This document shows, piece after piece, positions 21,231-33,999 of a stretch of DNA of 64,000 bases. Under the pieces are notes generated by a model that saw only the letters and a program-made list of their open reading frames with translations, had not been told where the DNA came from and made no database searches. This DNA comes from Eudorina sp. 2006-703-Eu-15 (taxonomy: Eukaryota; Chlorophyta; Chlorophyceae; Chlamydomonadales; Volvocaceae). Location: assembly GCA_003117195.1 (NCBI GenBank), contig BDSI01000028.1, forward strand, positions 529,001 to 593,000, written 5' to 3'. Within the stretch, counting starts at the first letter, position 1. Each line of letters starts with the position of its first letter. The position numbers and the translations under genes were made by a program.

Positions 21231-24200
21231 ATGGAGCCGGCGCCCCGCCCCGACTGGGCGCTCACTGACAGCCACTACGCGGTGCTGGGACTTCCTTTCG
21301 GGGCCAGCCATGAGGAAGTTAAGCGGGTGGGTAAGCGGGTGGCCCACCCCACACGCTCGCTGGGACCCGGCCCAGGTGCGCGTTGTAGAGTGTGCTGCCC
21401 GCTACACCTGATCAAGGATCTGGTTGAGGTCGCGGCCCTGCTGCTCACCAGCATGCGTGCATCTCCTGTCCGGCTGCGACCGTGCTCCCCGCGTCAGGCG
21501 TACCGCATGGCGGCCCGGCGCTGGCATCCCGACAAGGGCGGCGCCGCAGTCGCCTTCGCCAGGGTGCAGGCGGCCTGGGAGGTGCTGGGCGACCCGCGCC
21601 GGCGCGCCGTGTACGACGCCTGCTCGTACGACTACCTCCATCAGTACGTCCATCAGGATCGTGCCAGGGTAAGGACATTGGTGACCTTCATCACGCCGGG
21701 CCGCGGCATGCGTTTACGCGGTCCGCTTACGGTACCTCCAGCGACCTGCAAGAGAGGTGCCGTATTCGCTCCCCGACAAGCGATTTTGCCGGGCGGTGTC
21801 ACGCCCATTGATGGGCCCAGGGTTCCAGAAACTTGATCCATGGGCGTCATGCACTGCAGGCTAGCGGCGGCGAGTGGGTGCTGCTGGAGGAGCTGCATGC
21901 GCGGTGCGCCGCCGCCGCCGCCGCCGCCGGCGTAGGGCCCTCGGCCGCGGTGGTCCCCAGCTGCCAGCTGGTGGTCACTTGTGAGCTGTGCGGCCGCCCC
22001 GCCACCCGGGACTGCTCGGTGTGCGGGATGCCCTTCTGCAGCTTCTGCGCGCGCAGACAGCACTGGCGGGTGGGTTCCGGGCAGGATGGGATCGGGGAGG
22101 GGGGCTGGCGCTGAGGTTGGGAGGCGCAGCTCACCCGACCACACGTGACGTGAGCATGTGACGTGACACCTGACACGGTGTGGCTGAGGGACCGGCTGGG
22201 CCCGAATTGTGAAGGAAGGAAGGTTCGTCGAGGTCTCTGAAGGGAAGGTGCTGGTAGGTGCTGCCGTAGCCCGGAAGACACACTCCGACAGGAGCCGTTT
22301 GGAGCGGCTGCGAGGTGTCGCCCTCCTTCGTTCGCCTTGCCTCCGAACTGCTGCAGTCCCTAGCGATCTGAAGACATCGCAAACCCTCTGGTCGCCTGGG
22401 CTTTGCCGAGCTGGCCCTACCTAGCTGGCTTGCGTCTCTTAACTTAAACCATCCGTTCAAACTGTGCAACTGACGTGCACCCCCCTGTTTCTTTTCAACC
22501 CCCGGGTGGCGGGGGGGCTCAGGGCAGCCACCCGCTTCACTGGCCCCTCGTGGTGACCCACGGGTCGATGCTGGAACGGCTGGGCCGCAAGGAGATGGAG
22601 GCCAAGCGGCTGGAGGACGACCGCAGGTGCGCCTCCCTGACATTTGACCGCGTCACATACCTGGACCGCATCGGGCCCTCCAGGCCCATGTGTTGCACCC
22701 ATGTACCCTGCTGCTGCTGGGACGGCAAAGCGGCGTTGCGCGAAGCGGCAAGTGAGTTGCCGGCGGCGGTTGATGGCATCCCCAGTTCCCCCTCCCATGA
22801 CCGGCTGCCTGCCTTTCCGCTGCATTGTCGTTCCGGCACCGTCATATGTCGCCCTGGCCCCGTCCGCCAGACTCCTGGCATCCGACCCCCACCACCGCTC
22901 GGAGGCCCAGCTGCGGGAGCTCAGGGCCTTCAGCGACGCGGCCGCGCTGGCGGCGGCTCGGCCCAACCACCAGGTACCAACACCCGCGGCGCCTGCATTA
23001 GCATGCCACGGATGGCAAACTGGGTATTTGATGGCCCGTCCGACTTTATGTTCGCCTGGGTGTGTTAATGGATCGCCGCGACGCCCCCGGAAGGGAACAG
23101 GGGCCAAGAAGCCAGCGACAGCCTTCGGTACGCCCACGCCAATTACTCCAACGCGGTTGCTGAATGTGGGCGCTCCGAACCGTTGCACCGGGCGCAGTGC
23201 ACACGGCTGGTGTCCACCGACTGGTATCGCAGAACACATAGAGCCGCGCTTGGAGTGGTGCACCCTCGATGGAACAACGCCATCTCGTTTAGCACACGGG
23301 TAGCGCCTCGTGGGGTTACTTGCAGGGCCCACGTGTCGGTCAGGACAGCAGGGCTCGCGTGGACCGGTGTATGACAGTACATCGGCTGTGCCTTGCCTCG
23401 TGGTGTTTATGTTGTTGTTGTCCTGTGACAGGCGCAGTACGACACCGCCCTGGGCCGGTTGTACATGTGGACGCAGACGGAGCACCACGTGCTGTTGGCC
23501 TGCTATCTGCCCAACGGTGCGCCGCATGTACGGGAATCCCCTACTGTATACACCGTCGGCTTTTGCAGAGTCCAACCGCCCGTACGGGTTCCGTACTGTA
23601 CAGTAATGTAACGGTTTCAAGGTGCCCCCTTAGTCCCGACCGGGCGTTCCAACGGGCCAAGTAATGCGGTATACTGTGCTTTGTTGCCCTATCAGCGCCG
23701 GGTAGGGCAGCGCACGTCAGTTGCCCAGAGCAGCTTCAAGACCCAAATAAACCCCGCCGGCTGCTGCACGGATGCTGCACGTGGCCAGGCGGACATCAAG
23801 GATGGCCCATTGAGCTCTTCGTGCTTGGTCTGCCGTCAAGAATAGAGCAGCAGATATACTGCTGCCTGTTACCTGTACTGCATCGCAACCGCCTATCCCT
23901 CCACTGCAGGCCGTCACGACCGCGAGGTGCACGTGGAGGTGCGGGGCGGTGTGCTGCAGCTGGGGGTCGCCGGGGGCCTCCCGGTGGTGCACCGGACCCT
24001 GGCGGGGGCAGTGGACACGGCGGCGCCTGTGGAGGTGCACAGGTGGGTCCCGAGTATGCGTGCTGGCGTGCATGTGCGCTGCGCGTTCCGTCACTGCTGC
24101 CGTCCGCCCATTCGTGGAAGCACGAGTCTCGCTCTCGTGCAGCCATCGAAATGCAAGGAAGATGCAGCCGCTGTGGTGCTGTGGCGCCGCACAATGACCG

Positions 24201-26547
24201 TCGCCGTCACGTGCTGCAGGACGGCGGACGGGCTGTTTGCGCTGGTGGTCCTCACCAAGGCGGCGCAGCTTGCCCCGGGGTCCAGGGGCGGGTCTGCAGC
24301 GGGCGGCCCGCGCGCCCCTCCTCCGGAGCCCTGGCCGTGGCGCTCCGGCGGCGGGATGACCGGCGCGGGGACGTGGTGGCGCCAGGTTTTCGCGGGAGAC
24401 AGCGACGGCGCTCGGTCCCTGCCTCCCCCCTACACGATGACGCAGCTGACAGACGAGGTGCGCGCCAGCCGGCTCTACTACTCACGTCCGCTTGCTGATG
24501 TCGTGATGTGCCGTGGGCCGCGTATCGCTGGCCGCTGTAACGGGTCGCCCCCGGCTGTCGGCTGATGATGGGGGGTCGCAGGTGGTGCTGGAGATGGCTC
24601 TGCCCTGGTGGTGCCGGTCGGAGGACGTGGAGGTGGAGGTGGGCGTCAGGCGGCTGGCGGTGGCGGTCCGCGGCGTGGGCCTGAGGCTGGAGCGCCACTA
24701 CTGGTGGAACAGGTAGGGGGAGCTTGCCATGCCAGGTAGCAGATGTAATGACCGGCGCAGCGTTGACGCCACCAGCTGGCGGGTGACGAATGCTGGCGGG
24801 GCACTCGGCAGGGCCGTTCAGGGGCGCACAGGCGGTACTGTGCACAGGGGGCGGGGTTGCGGCGGGTAGGAGTCAGACGGAGGAAGGACACGCAGGCATC
24901 CGCCTTCTGCTGCTCTGGCAATCACATCGATTGCGTATCATTGCGCTCGTCGAGGGAGGCATCAGACATGTTATTATGGAGCCCGCGGCCTTGTCGCGCG
25001 CTCGCTCCCCGCAGCGCTGAGGCGGCGCGGCGGCCGTCCTACCAGGCGGTCCTCCCCGAACGGAGCTGCTGGAGCCTGGGGGATGAGGCTGCAGGCGGAC
25101 AGGCCCAGGGGCGGCTGGGCACGACAGCGGCGCCGCCCGCACGTAAACACCTCGAGGCAGAGGCGCGGGTGGCGCCCAGCTGCACGGACGGGTCCGTGGC
25201 GGCGGCCCGCAGGCAGCGACCCGCGGGTCGCTGCTTGACGATCCACCTGGCGCGCCCCGACCTCACCGACGAGGAGCGGATGTACAAGAAGGGTGGGTCA
25301 GGAGGCTGGAGGTGATAGCAGCGCTTCGAGAGACGCAATATGTGTGTATCGCCTCTGATTTGCTATCAACACGGTACGCGACGGTTGGCACCCGGCACAT
25401 TCTACAGCCCATATCCCCGTCGGCCGGGAAGCCACCCCCATCGGATGCACTGCCGCTGGCTGAGCGGAGTGCGCCCGGCCCCACGCCCACGCCTCCTCCC
25501 ACGCCCGCAACCCACCGGTGGGGCATCCTGCTGTCGCAAACCCTGTCCTGCCTGCCAAGGTTTCGTTATAATGTGTCGGACGTTCGGAAACCGTGGACGG
25601 TGCCGTCTGCCGTGTGTTCCCCTGCGCTGTGGCTGTGGCTGCAGGGGTGCGGCAGGACAACCGCCAGGCGCCGCGCGGGGAGTTCTACGGGGCGGGCCGA
25701 CGCGGTGTGCGGTTCTTTCTGGAGGACGAGGACGCGTTCGGGCTGGAGTCGCTGCTGCAGGTACCGCCTCGCTGGTCGTGCCGTCAGTGCGGTCGGGCGA
25801 GCGCCGGGAATCGTATCGGGCGAGGCGAGGAGGTCCGGGGTGCCGCAACGGAACGTAGCGTTGGGTGGAGGTGCTGCGTCCCTGTCAGTCCCTCAACACA
25901 TTGCGGCGCTCGCCCTGGGCACGTGTGCCTGTGAATGTCTGAGGGCGCGTGCCATAATGCTAACGTTGGCAGGGTGTTCCCAGGTTGGTGCTGCTTGTTA
26001 CCTCAGGTCATAGCGTCAGACTGCGCTGTGTAGGACGGCTGGCCGTTGCGGTGGACGGGCGTGACCTGGCGGTCCTCCCTGTCATGGTGTCATTGCGCAG
26101 GCGGCGATGTTTCGGTTGCGCGGCGGCGCGTGGGCGGTTGCCCCGCCGTGGATTCACGACCAGAAACAGGTGGGACGTGCGACGACGGCAATCTTTGACC
26201 GCGTCTAGCCAGAGCAAGCCTTCTGTTGTACGGTTTGGCAAGGCATACAGGCGTCGCCGGAGAAGGGCGGCCAGTGCAGCCCAGGCTCTGGCAGGTGCCT
26301 CTGGATGCGTACATCACAAAATTGCTTCCTGGGCACAAGTTACCGCAGGACCCACCACCACGATCAGCCCTATGGTGTTCTCGCTCTCCGGTGGGAAACG
26401 AAAGTGGTTCCGGCTGGGTTGCTGCCTGAAAATGATGTTCGTCCTGCGTGCCGCGCTGCCGCCTTCACGCAGGCCTGGCGCTGGGCGAGCTCCGAGGCGG
26501 AGCTGCCGCCGGCCGCCCGCGCACACCTGGCCGCGTTGTCAAAATGA
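21231..26547 (+). CDS. J-domain protein with Cys/His zinc cluster and two CS-like (p23/NudC) modules, complete
   Basis: The 14 exons are 21231-21326, 21498-21668, 21860-22069, 22523-22626, 22871-22973, 23432-23516, 23910-24042, 24220-24457, 24582-24712, 25015-25292, 25645-25760, 26101-26169, 26295-26390 and 26473-26547. All junctions keep frame, giving 634 residues. A J domain covers about residues 9-75, with the catalytic HPD at 42-44 (AARRWHPDKGG). C130, C133, C141, C144, C149, C152 and H157 form a zinc-binding cluster of B-box or HIT-finger type. A charged helix follows. A first CS-like beta-sandwich lies around 245-345 (DREVHVEVRGGVLQLGV). A second starts at 381 (VVLEMALPWWCRSEDVEVEV) and is interrupted by a low-complexity insert. 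J domains stimulate HSP70 ATPase and CS modules often bind HSP90 or clients, so a co-chaperone role is inferred. I do not recognise a named orthologue. The least certain exon is 26295-26390, chosen because it keeps frame. Confidence 0.85.
23606..23664. repeat. Dispersed repeat, copy 1 (partner at 41823-41880)
   Basis: A block of about 58 bp in the intron 23517-23909 matches one at 41823-41880. Both contain ATGTAACSGT, AAGGTG and the 20-bp core CCGACCGGGCGTTCCAACGG, in the same order and orientation. It looks like a fragment of an interspersed element. Confidence 0.8.
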
Positions 26548-27836
26548 TGATGCGGGCGCCGGCTCCGCCGCCGTTCATCCGAGTGGCCGGTTGCAACAAG
26601 GATTTAGAGAGTTGTGCAATTTTGTGTGCTTCAGTCATAATCTCTTACCCGTTCGTGGGGTCTAGGTTGTCCATCAGATGCCGCTTTACCGTATCGAGCT
26701 CTGTGTTGGGTGTTACAATGGGTTGTCGCCAGGGAGAACCGGGATGGGGCCCCTCTTCACCTGTCCTCGTGTCATGGCACGTGCGGTGATGTACGTCCGC
26801 GCCTGGGGACAACGCCCAGACTCGATCGTCTGGGCCGCTCAGAACGGCGACGGGATGCTGCATGGAAGTCCCTGACCAACGGCTGTATTACCTTGACTGC
26901 CGTACCTACCAGGGGGATCATCGCTTAAAACAGTTTTTTCAAATACTTGCTTAAACTGCGCAATAACGCGCAAAAGGAAATCCGCTCCCAATGATTCGCG
27001 TTTCATGTCTTATGACTTCGGCTCGAAGCCGTCGTAGAGTACCACTTCACTGTGCGCGTAGAAATCATTGCTAGGATGCGTTCGCGTTCGCGAAATATAA
27101 CTCCTTACAGGCCTGCACATTTAAGTAAAAATTAATAAGAATTCCATGATCAGACACTTAACAGTACGTTGCGTTGGCTTCCGCTGATACCCAGGAGCGG
27201 CGGTATTCACAGCACAGCCCCAGCTCACCGCGTTATGATATGTCACGCACGCCATCGTGCCTCCACCGCTCCCGACCAACCGCGCAGAACAGCCTCGCTC
27301 TAGTTCCTCACTTCGTCTCCGATGACCCTCCTCGGTTCCGTCATCATTGGAATGCATGCCAACGCGCGTACCACGCCTGACAGAATCCACACAGATCCAA
27401 ACAAGCGGCCACCGAAGTTTCCCATCGGGCACAGCCAAACAGGAGCGCTGACCGACAAGGTGCCCGGCAAGGCTACCGCGAATGCCCCCCCCCCTCACCT
27501 CCCCTCCGATCGCTCAGCAGCCACGGGATCGCCGCTCGGACCAACGCTCACACCCCACAGTTACGGTCCCCAGACAACATGGTTGGCCTCACTGCAGCCC
27601 AGCACGCCGGGTTGGCCGCGCGATGCGGATGGAGACCAACATACGGGACCCATTCGCGGCGCATCACACCGGCCAAGGACAAAGATTGACATGCAATCCG
27701 CAGCATCCATGACCGCCGCCGCTCCCCGTGTGTACCCCCAATCAAGGTGCCCGTATAACTCAGCGCCGCGGCCCCAGTCCCACAGCCACATGTGGCGGGC
27801 TGAAACCGCTGTCAACGGTTGAAACGCAATCTTTTC
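26548..27836. other. Convergent 3' region between the J/CS gene and the LRR membrane gene
   Basis: This 1.3-kb stretch lies between two stop codons on opposite strands and should contain both 3' UTRs. The part at 26920-27180 is AT-rich. Open frames here overlap in several frames and show no domain. One candidate polyadenylation signal for the - strand gene is annotated separately; none was found for the + strand gene. Confidence 0.65.
27105..27109 (-). terminator. Candidate TGTAA polyadenylation signal for the LRR membrane gene
   Basis: The - strand reads TGTAA here, 728 bp past the stop codon. That distance fits volvocine 3' UTRs. Confidence 0.5.
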
Positions 27837-30800
27837 TCACAAGTCACCGTCGCCTTGCAGGCGGTGCGATTTGTCAGGCGCTATCTTGACCTTCCGCACA
27901 TCCAGCTCTCGTCGCAGCCATTGCTTGAAAGGCACCTGTTACGGCAGCGACAACGCGGGCGCCGGCATCAGCGGCAGGAATAGCGGTCCCCCCTCAAAAC
28001 ATCAGCCACCAGGACAACGCCCATGCCCAGGCAGTTGCTCAGGACTGGGACCACGCGGTAAGGCGCGGCGCAAAACTCGAAATATTCTAGGCAGAGCGGC
28101 ACACAGCCCCCTTAAACAAATGCAACCAGCCCAATCAATCCGTTCCTGGCCTACCCAGTTACATAGTATGACCTACGCGTTACCCGGACAGTGCGTTACC
28201 CCTACCCCTACCCCGATCAGGCAGACGCGGCCCCGGCGTGGCGTTGCTGGCTTGCTGAGTGTCCGAGTGGCGCACCATTACTCCGCAACCGTGACGAATG
28301 GATGCGTGAATGAATGTCACAGCCATTCAGCGGACCCTGTGATAGCAACATGCCCGAACGTTCAAAATGACCAGAGCCACCATCCCCTCTAGGTTCGCAC
28401 CTGCAGTGTGCTGGCGAGGTGGTGCGCAGTCGATAGCAGGTCCGTGAAGCACATGAACATCATGCCCACGAAGATGGTCTGCGGCGAAATGGACGGAGCA
28501 CCGTATCGTCCTCGTCAGAATGAAGCGGTGCGGCAGGTGGGGACGCCGCCTCTCACGTACTGTTCGTTGGAGCTAGCGGGTGCCCGCGTGCGCCTATACG
28601 GCCCTCCAGAGCAAAACCCTCGTCCTCACGCAACCCGCCCGAGACGTGGCATGAAATGATGAAAGCGCTACTGCATCCTCTTCAGCCCGCGCCGCATCCC
28701 TGGACCGCGACATCCACAAGACCATGAAGCTCACCATGAGACCATGCCACGCTGTTCAAGTTCCCGTCTCCCAGTCCACTGAAACCTCACCTTGCAGCCC
28801 ATCATTTCCACTTTCCCAGACGCACGCCAGTACACCCAGCACCCCTCTCTGGAACACAACCCACCGTGTTGAAGTACTGGTACGACGTGTTGACACTGTT
28901 GCCCCGCCAGTAGGCGAGGCTGGAGAAGATGGCCCAGCACGTGCTGCTGAGCACGCCGCACGAGTCCATCAGGTCGATGAATCTGCGGCCAGACAGACAG
29001 ACGTGAGGGTGGGGTGTGTGTGTGTGGGGGGGGGGGGACACGGCAGCGTGGTGAGCACGGCCCTCCTCGCTGCGTCCGCAGCCAAGGATCAGGCACTCGC
29101 AGCTTTGGAGTAGACACCCAACCCGCAAAACCCTTCAGCGACTTCCCCACTTCATCGCCTCACACAGCAATGAGCCCCACCGAATCTGGTCGTCTGCACA
29201 ACGCTTCTCCATTTTAATCGACGTGGACAAGCGCACAACTTGAGGCGCCCCTTTTCCTAAGGTCAGCGCACAACTTGAGGCGCCCCTTTTCCTAAGGTCA
29301 GCGCACAACTTGAGGCGCCCTTTTTCCCAAGGTCAGCGCACAACTTGAGGCGCCCCTATTCCTAATGTCAGCGCCTAGTGCGAGAACGCAAGGCAATCGG
29401 GTGTGGCTCGCCCCGTGCATCCACACCGATAACTCCCCCCAGGCGCTGTCCTGGTCACTGCGCCGCGTGGTGCCGTACTCACTTCTCCCAAGAGATTGGG
29501 CCGAAGTCCGCAAAGCCGAAGGGGTAGGTGATGAAGCCGTACACCAGGTACACGGCCGACATGGTGAAGGGCAGCAGCGGGATGGGCGCCACGTACTTCC
29601 AGCGACCGTGCGTCCCCGCCATGAAGGCGCGCAGCATTGCGATCCCCGCCAGGGTTTGCTCAAGGTAGTTCGGAATGAGCACCAGAAGCTGTGAGGGGAT
29701 AAAGATCAGCCGAGGAGTGCGTCAGCGCAGCACCAGGACGGACCTATCGAGCACGGGAAAGAGCGCATGCTGCACGTAGTAATGGTGCATGAGTATCACA
29801 CCACAGCAGGCCGACACGGCCGCCTAGCAGCGTTTGTTGGTACCTACTTGCGGGGATGGGGTCCTGCCATCCGCTGGGCGAGGAATGACACGGTTCCGGT
29901 TTCGTGGAGATACGGACCTCTCCGGATTTTATGTTGGTGATGAGGCTCAGGATACCAAGGACGGTGTGGTGCAGATGGCAGGTGAAGCCCGGACGCTTGC
30001 CGCCGCACGCCGCCATCTTACTTACCGCAGCAGTCGTTCTCCGCCGCCATGCATTCGAGAGCATATGTACAGAACGCAGCCCGCCGCTCGTACCCAGGCC
30101 CGACGGCACCGGGCAGCACTCACCCAAGCGGCGCGACATGCGGACGCGGCCGCCCCGCCGGGATAAGCGTGCGTTAGCCCCTGGCTACCCGTGGAACCCC
30201 TGGAATCCCGAGATCGCACCACAAGGCCCCTTATGAACGGCAACCGTGCCGCCCAGCCGCCCTGCCGCCCCGTGGCTCACCTGCCAACCCCCCCGGTAGC
30301 GGATGAGCCCGTAGGCCCAGTAGCACTCCAGTCCGAACATGCCCAGGATGAGCAGCGTGCGCAGCTGCATGCCCAGGATCTCCAGGCCTCGCCACAACGC
30401 CGCCCGGAGCCAAGCCCGCCACGTGCGCTCGCCGTCGCCGACGGCTCCAACAGCGGCGCCACCGGCTGTGCTCGTCCGCGACCCCGCTATCCGGCCGCCT
30501 AGCGTCATCTTGCGGCCTCCGCCGCCGGACGCTGGCTCCAGATCGTTCTCGTCAAAAAGCTGCACGTCCAAGGTGCTGGCAGCGGCCACGCCCGGCTTCA
30601 CGCCAGCACTATCGCTGCTATCCATCCCCGCCGTCAGCGCGACCCGCATGCCGTTGGGATCGCGCTTCGTGCTCGCGCTCCGGGAACGCCCAACGCCGTT
30701 GGCGCCGTTGGCGCCCCCGCCAGCCTCCGGCGGCACCGCTGGGACGGTGGACACGGGCAGCGCCGTGGGGAAGAGCGCCCTGGCACTCACGAAAGCGAGG

Positions 30801-33800
30801 GGCGCAGCGCTGCCGTTGGCGCCGCCATCGCTGCTGCTACCGCTGCCGCTGCTACTGATGGTGACGCCAGCGGCGTCCTTGGGGATCATCGCCTGGCGCT
30901 CCACGAGCTCCACCGCGACCGCGCTGCCGGCGAGACCCATGTAGCCCCCATCGGACCCGGCGCCGCGTCGGACCGCACTCGGAGGGCGGACGGCCACTGA
31001 GTCCACATTGACGCTGGCGCCGCGCGGCAAGATGTCGAACGAAGGGTTCGTGATCCTGCAGGGGCACAGGCGCCATTCCTCAATGGAACCCGATTCTTCA
31101 GCGCCGTCTCGACGTGCATGGGTGTTCCTCGGGTGCTCGCATGGACATGCCGCAACGCCCTCGGTAAACAGGGGGGAGGGCCATCACCGGCAGCCCACCG
31201 TCCGGAGCCCCGCGACATACACACATCGGGCAAATGTTGGGCACTGCTATGCGCATTGCAGATCACGCACGCCTGCCCGCCTTGCCTGCCTGCGAACACA
31301 CACGGGCATCGGTACCAATGGGTTCCGGGTGTTATCATCTACGTCGATTGTCGAGAGGGACACCGTTTCTCGCGCGGCGCAGTCCTAAGAGACACACATA
31401 CGCACCATGGGCGGCTCAATTCTTTCATACACGCGCTATGGGCGGGTGTCTTCGCTGATCACACCCCACGCACCTGAAGGGCACCCGCTTCAGGCGCACG
31501 CGCGCGTACAGCGTCATCGCCAGCGTGAACAGGAACACCGTCAGGAAGACGCCCCACATGGTGGGCAGCACCCAGCGGGACTCGGGGATGCGGCACCAAT
31601 TATCGTACTGCTTGGTCACATAGCCGCTGGCGTAACGCATGTCACCGCGGTAAGTCAGGTTGGGGTTGTTCTGCGGTCATCGAAAGACGTGACCGCTTTG
31701 TCAAGAGTCTCCCAAGCTCTTCGGAGGGCACGGGTACTCATGATCAATGATCAATGTCAGGGCAAGACTTGGTGCACAATTATTTGAGCCTCGGCAGGCG
31801 CTGCGTTGCGCGTGTTCTGTCATATCAGTAACATCAAAGCGTTCCGTTCATTGGGCGCCTCCGTGCCGCGGCTTGAGCAGTGACGCGGGCAACGCCCCTG
31901 ACCTCCTACCTTACCCACATGCCAGCGGCCATGGACCGCACACAGGCAGGTCAACGGCGTACCCGCCTGTTGGGGCCGGCCGAGCGCAATGCGCCCTGCG
32001 CCCAGCCTAGCCCAACCGCCCACACCCGACCCACCAGCGCGAAAATCACCAGCGGCGCCTGGCACAGCACCTCGTCGTCTGTGATGCCCGCTGACATCAC
32101 CAGGCTGATGCAAGCGGTGGAGCAGATTGCGTCCGTCACGTCGTCCCCGAGTGCCGCGTTGGTGCTGATGGGGCCGGATAGGCGATTACTGGACACGTCG
32201 AGCCACTGCATGTCCGAGCAGTCCGGGTCCTCGTAGTCCTCACCTGCGGTGGGTGCGAGCCGGGCGTCGGACTTGGAATCGCCAAGGCCGCTGCAGTAAT
32301 AGGGCTGCGCCTTCTTAGGGCACAGCTCGTTCCGCCTGATACCCCTGGCCCTTCCTGGGCCGCAAGCCGGTTCATCAGCGTGTGTGACAACGCGCCTCAC
32401 TTCACGCTGCTTTTCACGGGGCGTTGTGGGGGTGCTGGTTCAGACAGTTTTGGCCGATGTGCCAGGCAAGCCGTCCTCGGCGGTGATTGCGTTCATATGT
32501 GCAGGGACTCCCCCGGCATAATGCCCCCCTCGCCCGCGCCCGTACCCGCAAAGGTGTCATTGCAGGCCTTGTCGAAGTTATCAATGGATGTGAAGCCGCC
32601 TGTCAGCGCGTTCCCAGTCAAGTTGACAATCTGCACCTCGCTGAAGTAGTCCCGCCATACCCGGCCGTAGTCACCCTGCACATGCCCGGCACGTGCAGCG
32701 CAACAGCCTCTGTCAGCTCCACATGCAACTCCCCAGCGCTTCAAGAATGCAGTGTACTGCGCGACCCGCGAACGTGAGAGGACCACACGAAGGCGCTGCG
32801 AGCAGCCCCGTGTCGCTGCAGTCCCTGCCATGATCATCGGTGCAGTGTCTGCAGCTACTCAAGAGCCCTACAGGCTGCCGGCTCTCTCTGCGCATAATTT
32901 AAACCCAGATCGAGCACCGAGCACTGCACAGAAGTCCCTGAACAGATCTCCCCCTATCAGCCTCCCCCTCACCACCCTGGTTCCCTCACCGCAATTCCGC
33001 AGTTGAGGATGGTTATGTTGCGGATATTGATAGCTGAACCCGACTTTTTCCTGAGGATTAGGTCGCGGAGGGCCTCAAGCTGGGCGTCGCTGCCGAACTG
33101 ACCAACGGGGTCCCCTGTGCCAGGAACCGTGTCCTCTGCCTCGCAGTCAATATACAGCGTTCGGAGAAAGGGCAGCTCCGCCCATTCGTCCGGCAGCGGG
33201 TCCTGTAGTACCAGGCCTAATGCGAGGTGGGGACACCGGGAGGTCAGCGGGTTTCACAGCGTTACGTGTCGCGAGTTGTGATCCTGGGATTCTCATGCTT
33301 ATCGGCAAGGCAGAAAGCCATGACCAGGCATAGGGCATGCGACCCGACGACCCAGATCAAAGTTTTGCGGCCAGGCTGCGTTGATGGAACCACAGCGACA
33401 CCTGGATGATTCGACCCGTGCATGCTGCCACAGCAGCCCGAGCGTTGACCCGTCGGATACGACTGGCATTCGCAAGACGTGTTGCTGCTCTCACATCACA
33501 AGACCCGGTACAGGTATCTCTGTTACTGTCAGGGGTACTGCTACTCTGGTGTAATCGGGTGAAGTCCAAGGCCAAGACATGTGGACCCCATACCCACGGA
33601 GGGGCACGGTAAAATCAAGGGCTGCTTCGTGGCATGCGCCCCTCTTTTGTCAGTACGTTATCCATGTACGCACCATGCAGCGCGATGCGCCTCGTGTTGC
33701 TATACGGCGCTGTGAGGTTGGCGAGCCGCGCCGTGTCGTATTTTTCGCCCTGGCCGTACACCTCGATGATAGTGAGGTTGTCCGTCGTGGTAGTAATTGA

Positions 33801-33999
33801 AACGTTTGGCGCAGGCACATTAGTGCCAAACCACTTTTGCAGCCAGGGTCCTGCAGGAGTCAGCAAAAAGCGGGGCTGACAAAGTCCGTCTCGCCCTGGA
33901 TTTGACGCTCTCCAGACAGAACCTTGTACCTGGATTACATGAGACACTCGTAAAGAGCAGGATTAGAAGTCCGATTCTAAGCTGGCCGTCCAAATTCAT
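27837..33999 (-). CDS. Multi-pass membrane protein with LRR-like ectodomain, complete
   Basis: The 11 exons, 5' to 3', are 33930-33999, 33674-33850, 32990-33216, 32546-32675, 32035-32354, 31474-31670, 30281-31055, 29483-29688, 28865-28982, 28401-28478 and 27837-27935. All junctions keep frame, giving 798 residues. The ATG at 33999 opens a signal peptide (IGLLILLFTSVSC). Residues about 24-310 look extracellular: several Asn-X-Thr/Ser sites, Cys residues and LRR-like strands (VQIVNLTGNALTGGF; MQWLDVSSNRLSGPI). A first membrane span lies at about 342-364. A long, Ser/Gly/Ala-rich cytosolic loop fills most of exon 7. Five further spans follow, from about 605 to 765, and the tail is short and basic. 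The LRR part suggests ligand or partner binding at the cell surface. The membrane module matches no family I recognise, so no function is assigned. The gene shares its upstream region with the oxidoreductase gene. Confidence 0.8.
29231..29370. repeat. 35-bp minisatellite, four copies, in an intron
   Basis: Exactly four tandem 35-bp units (start GCGCACAACTTGAGGCGCCC) fill 29231-29370 in the intron between exons 28865-28982 and 29483-29688 of the LRR membrane gene. Copies differ by a few substitutions. Confidence 0.95.

Noticed and set aside
29231..29370. Four 35-bp repeats as a CRISPR array
   Set aside because: The units are directly adjacent with no spacers, and they lie in an intron of a eukaryotic gene.
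29744..30139. An extra exon of the LRR membrane gene (hydrophobic stretch on the - strand)
   Set aside because: No acceptor with a pyrimidine tract precedes it, and exons 30281-31055 and 29483-29688 already join in frame across it.
30185..30944. Long + strand open frames opposite exon 30281-31055
   Set aside because: They are the antisense shadow of a GC-rich coding exon. The - strand frame continues in phase into both neighbours.
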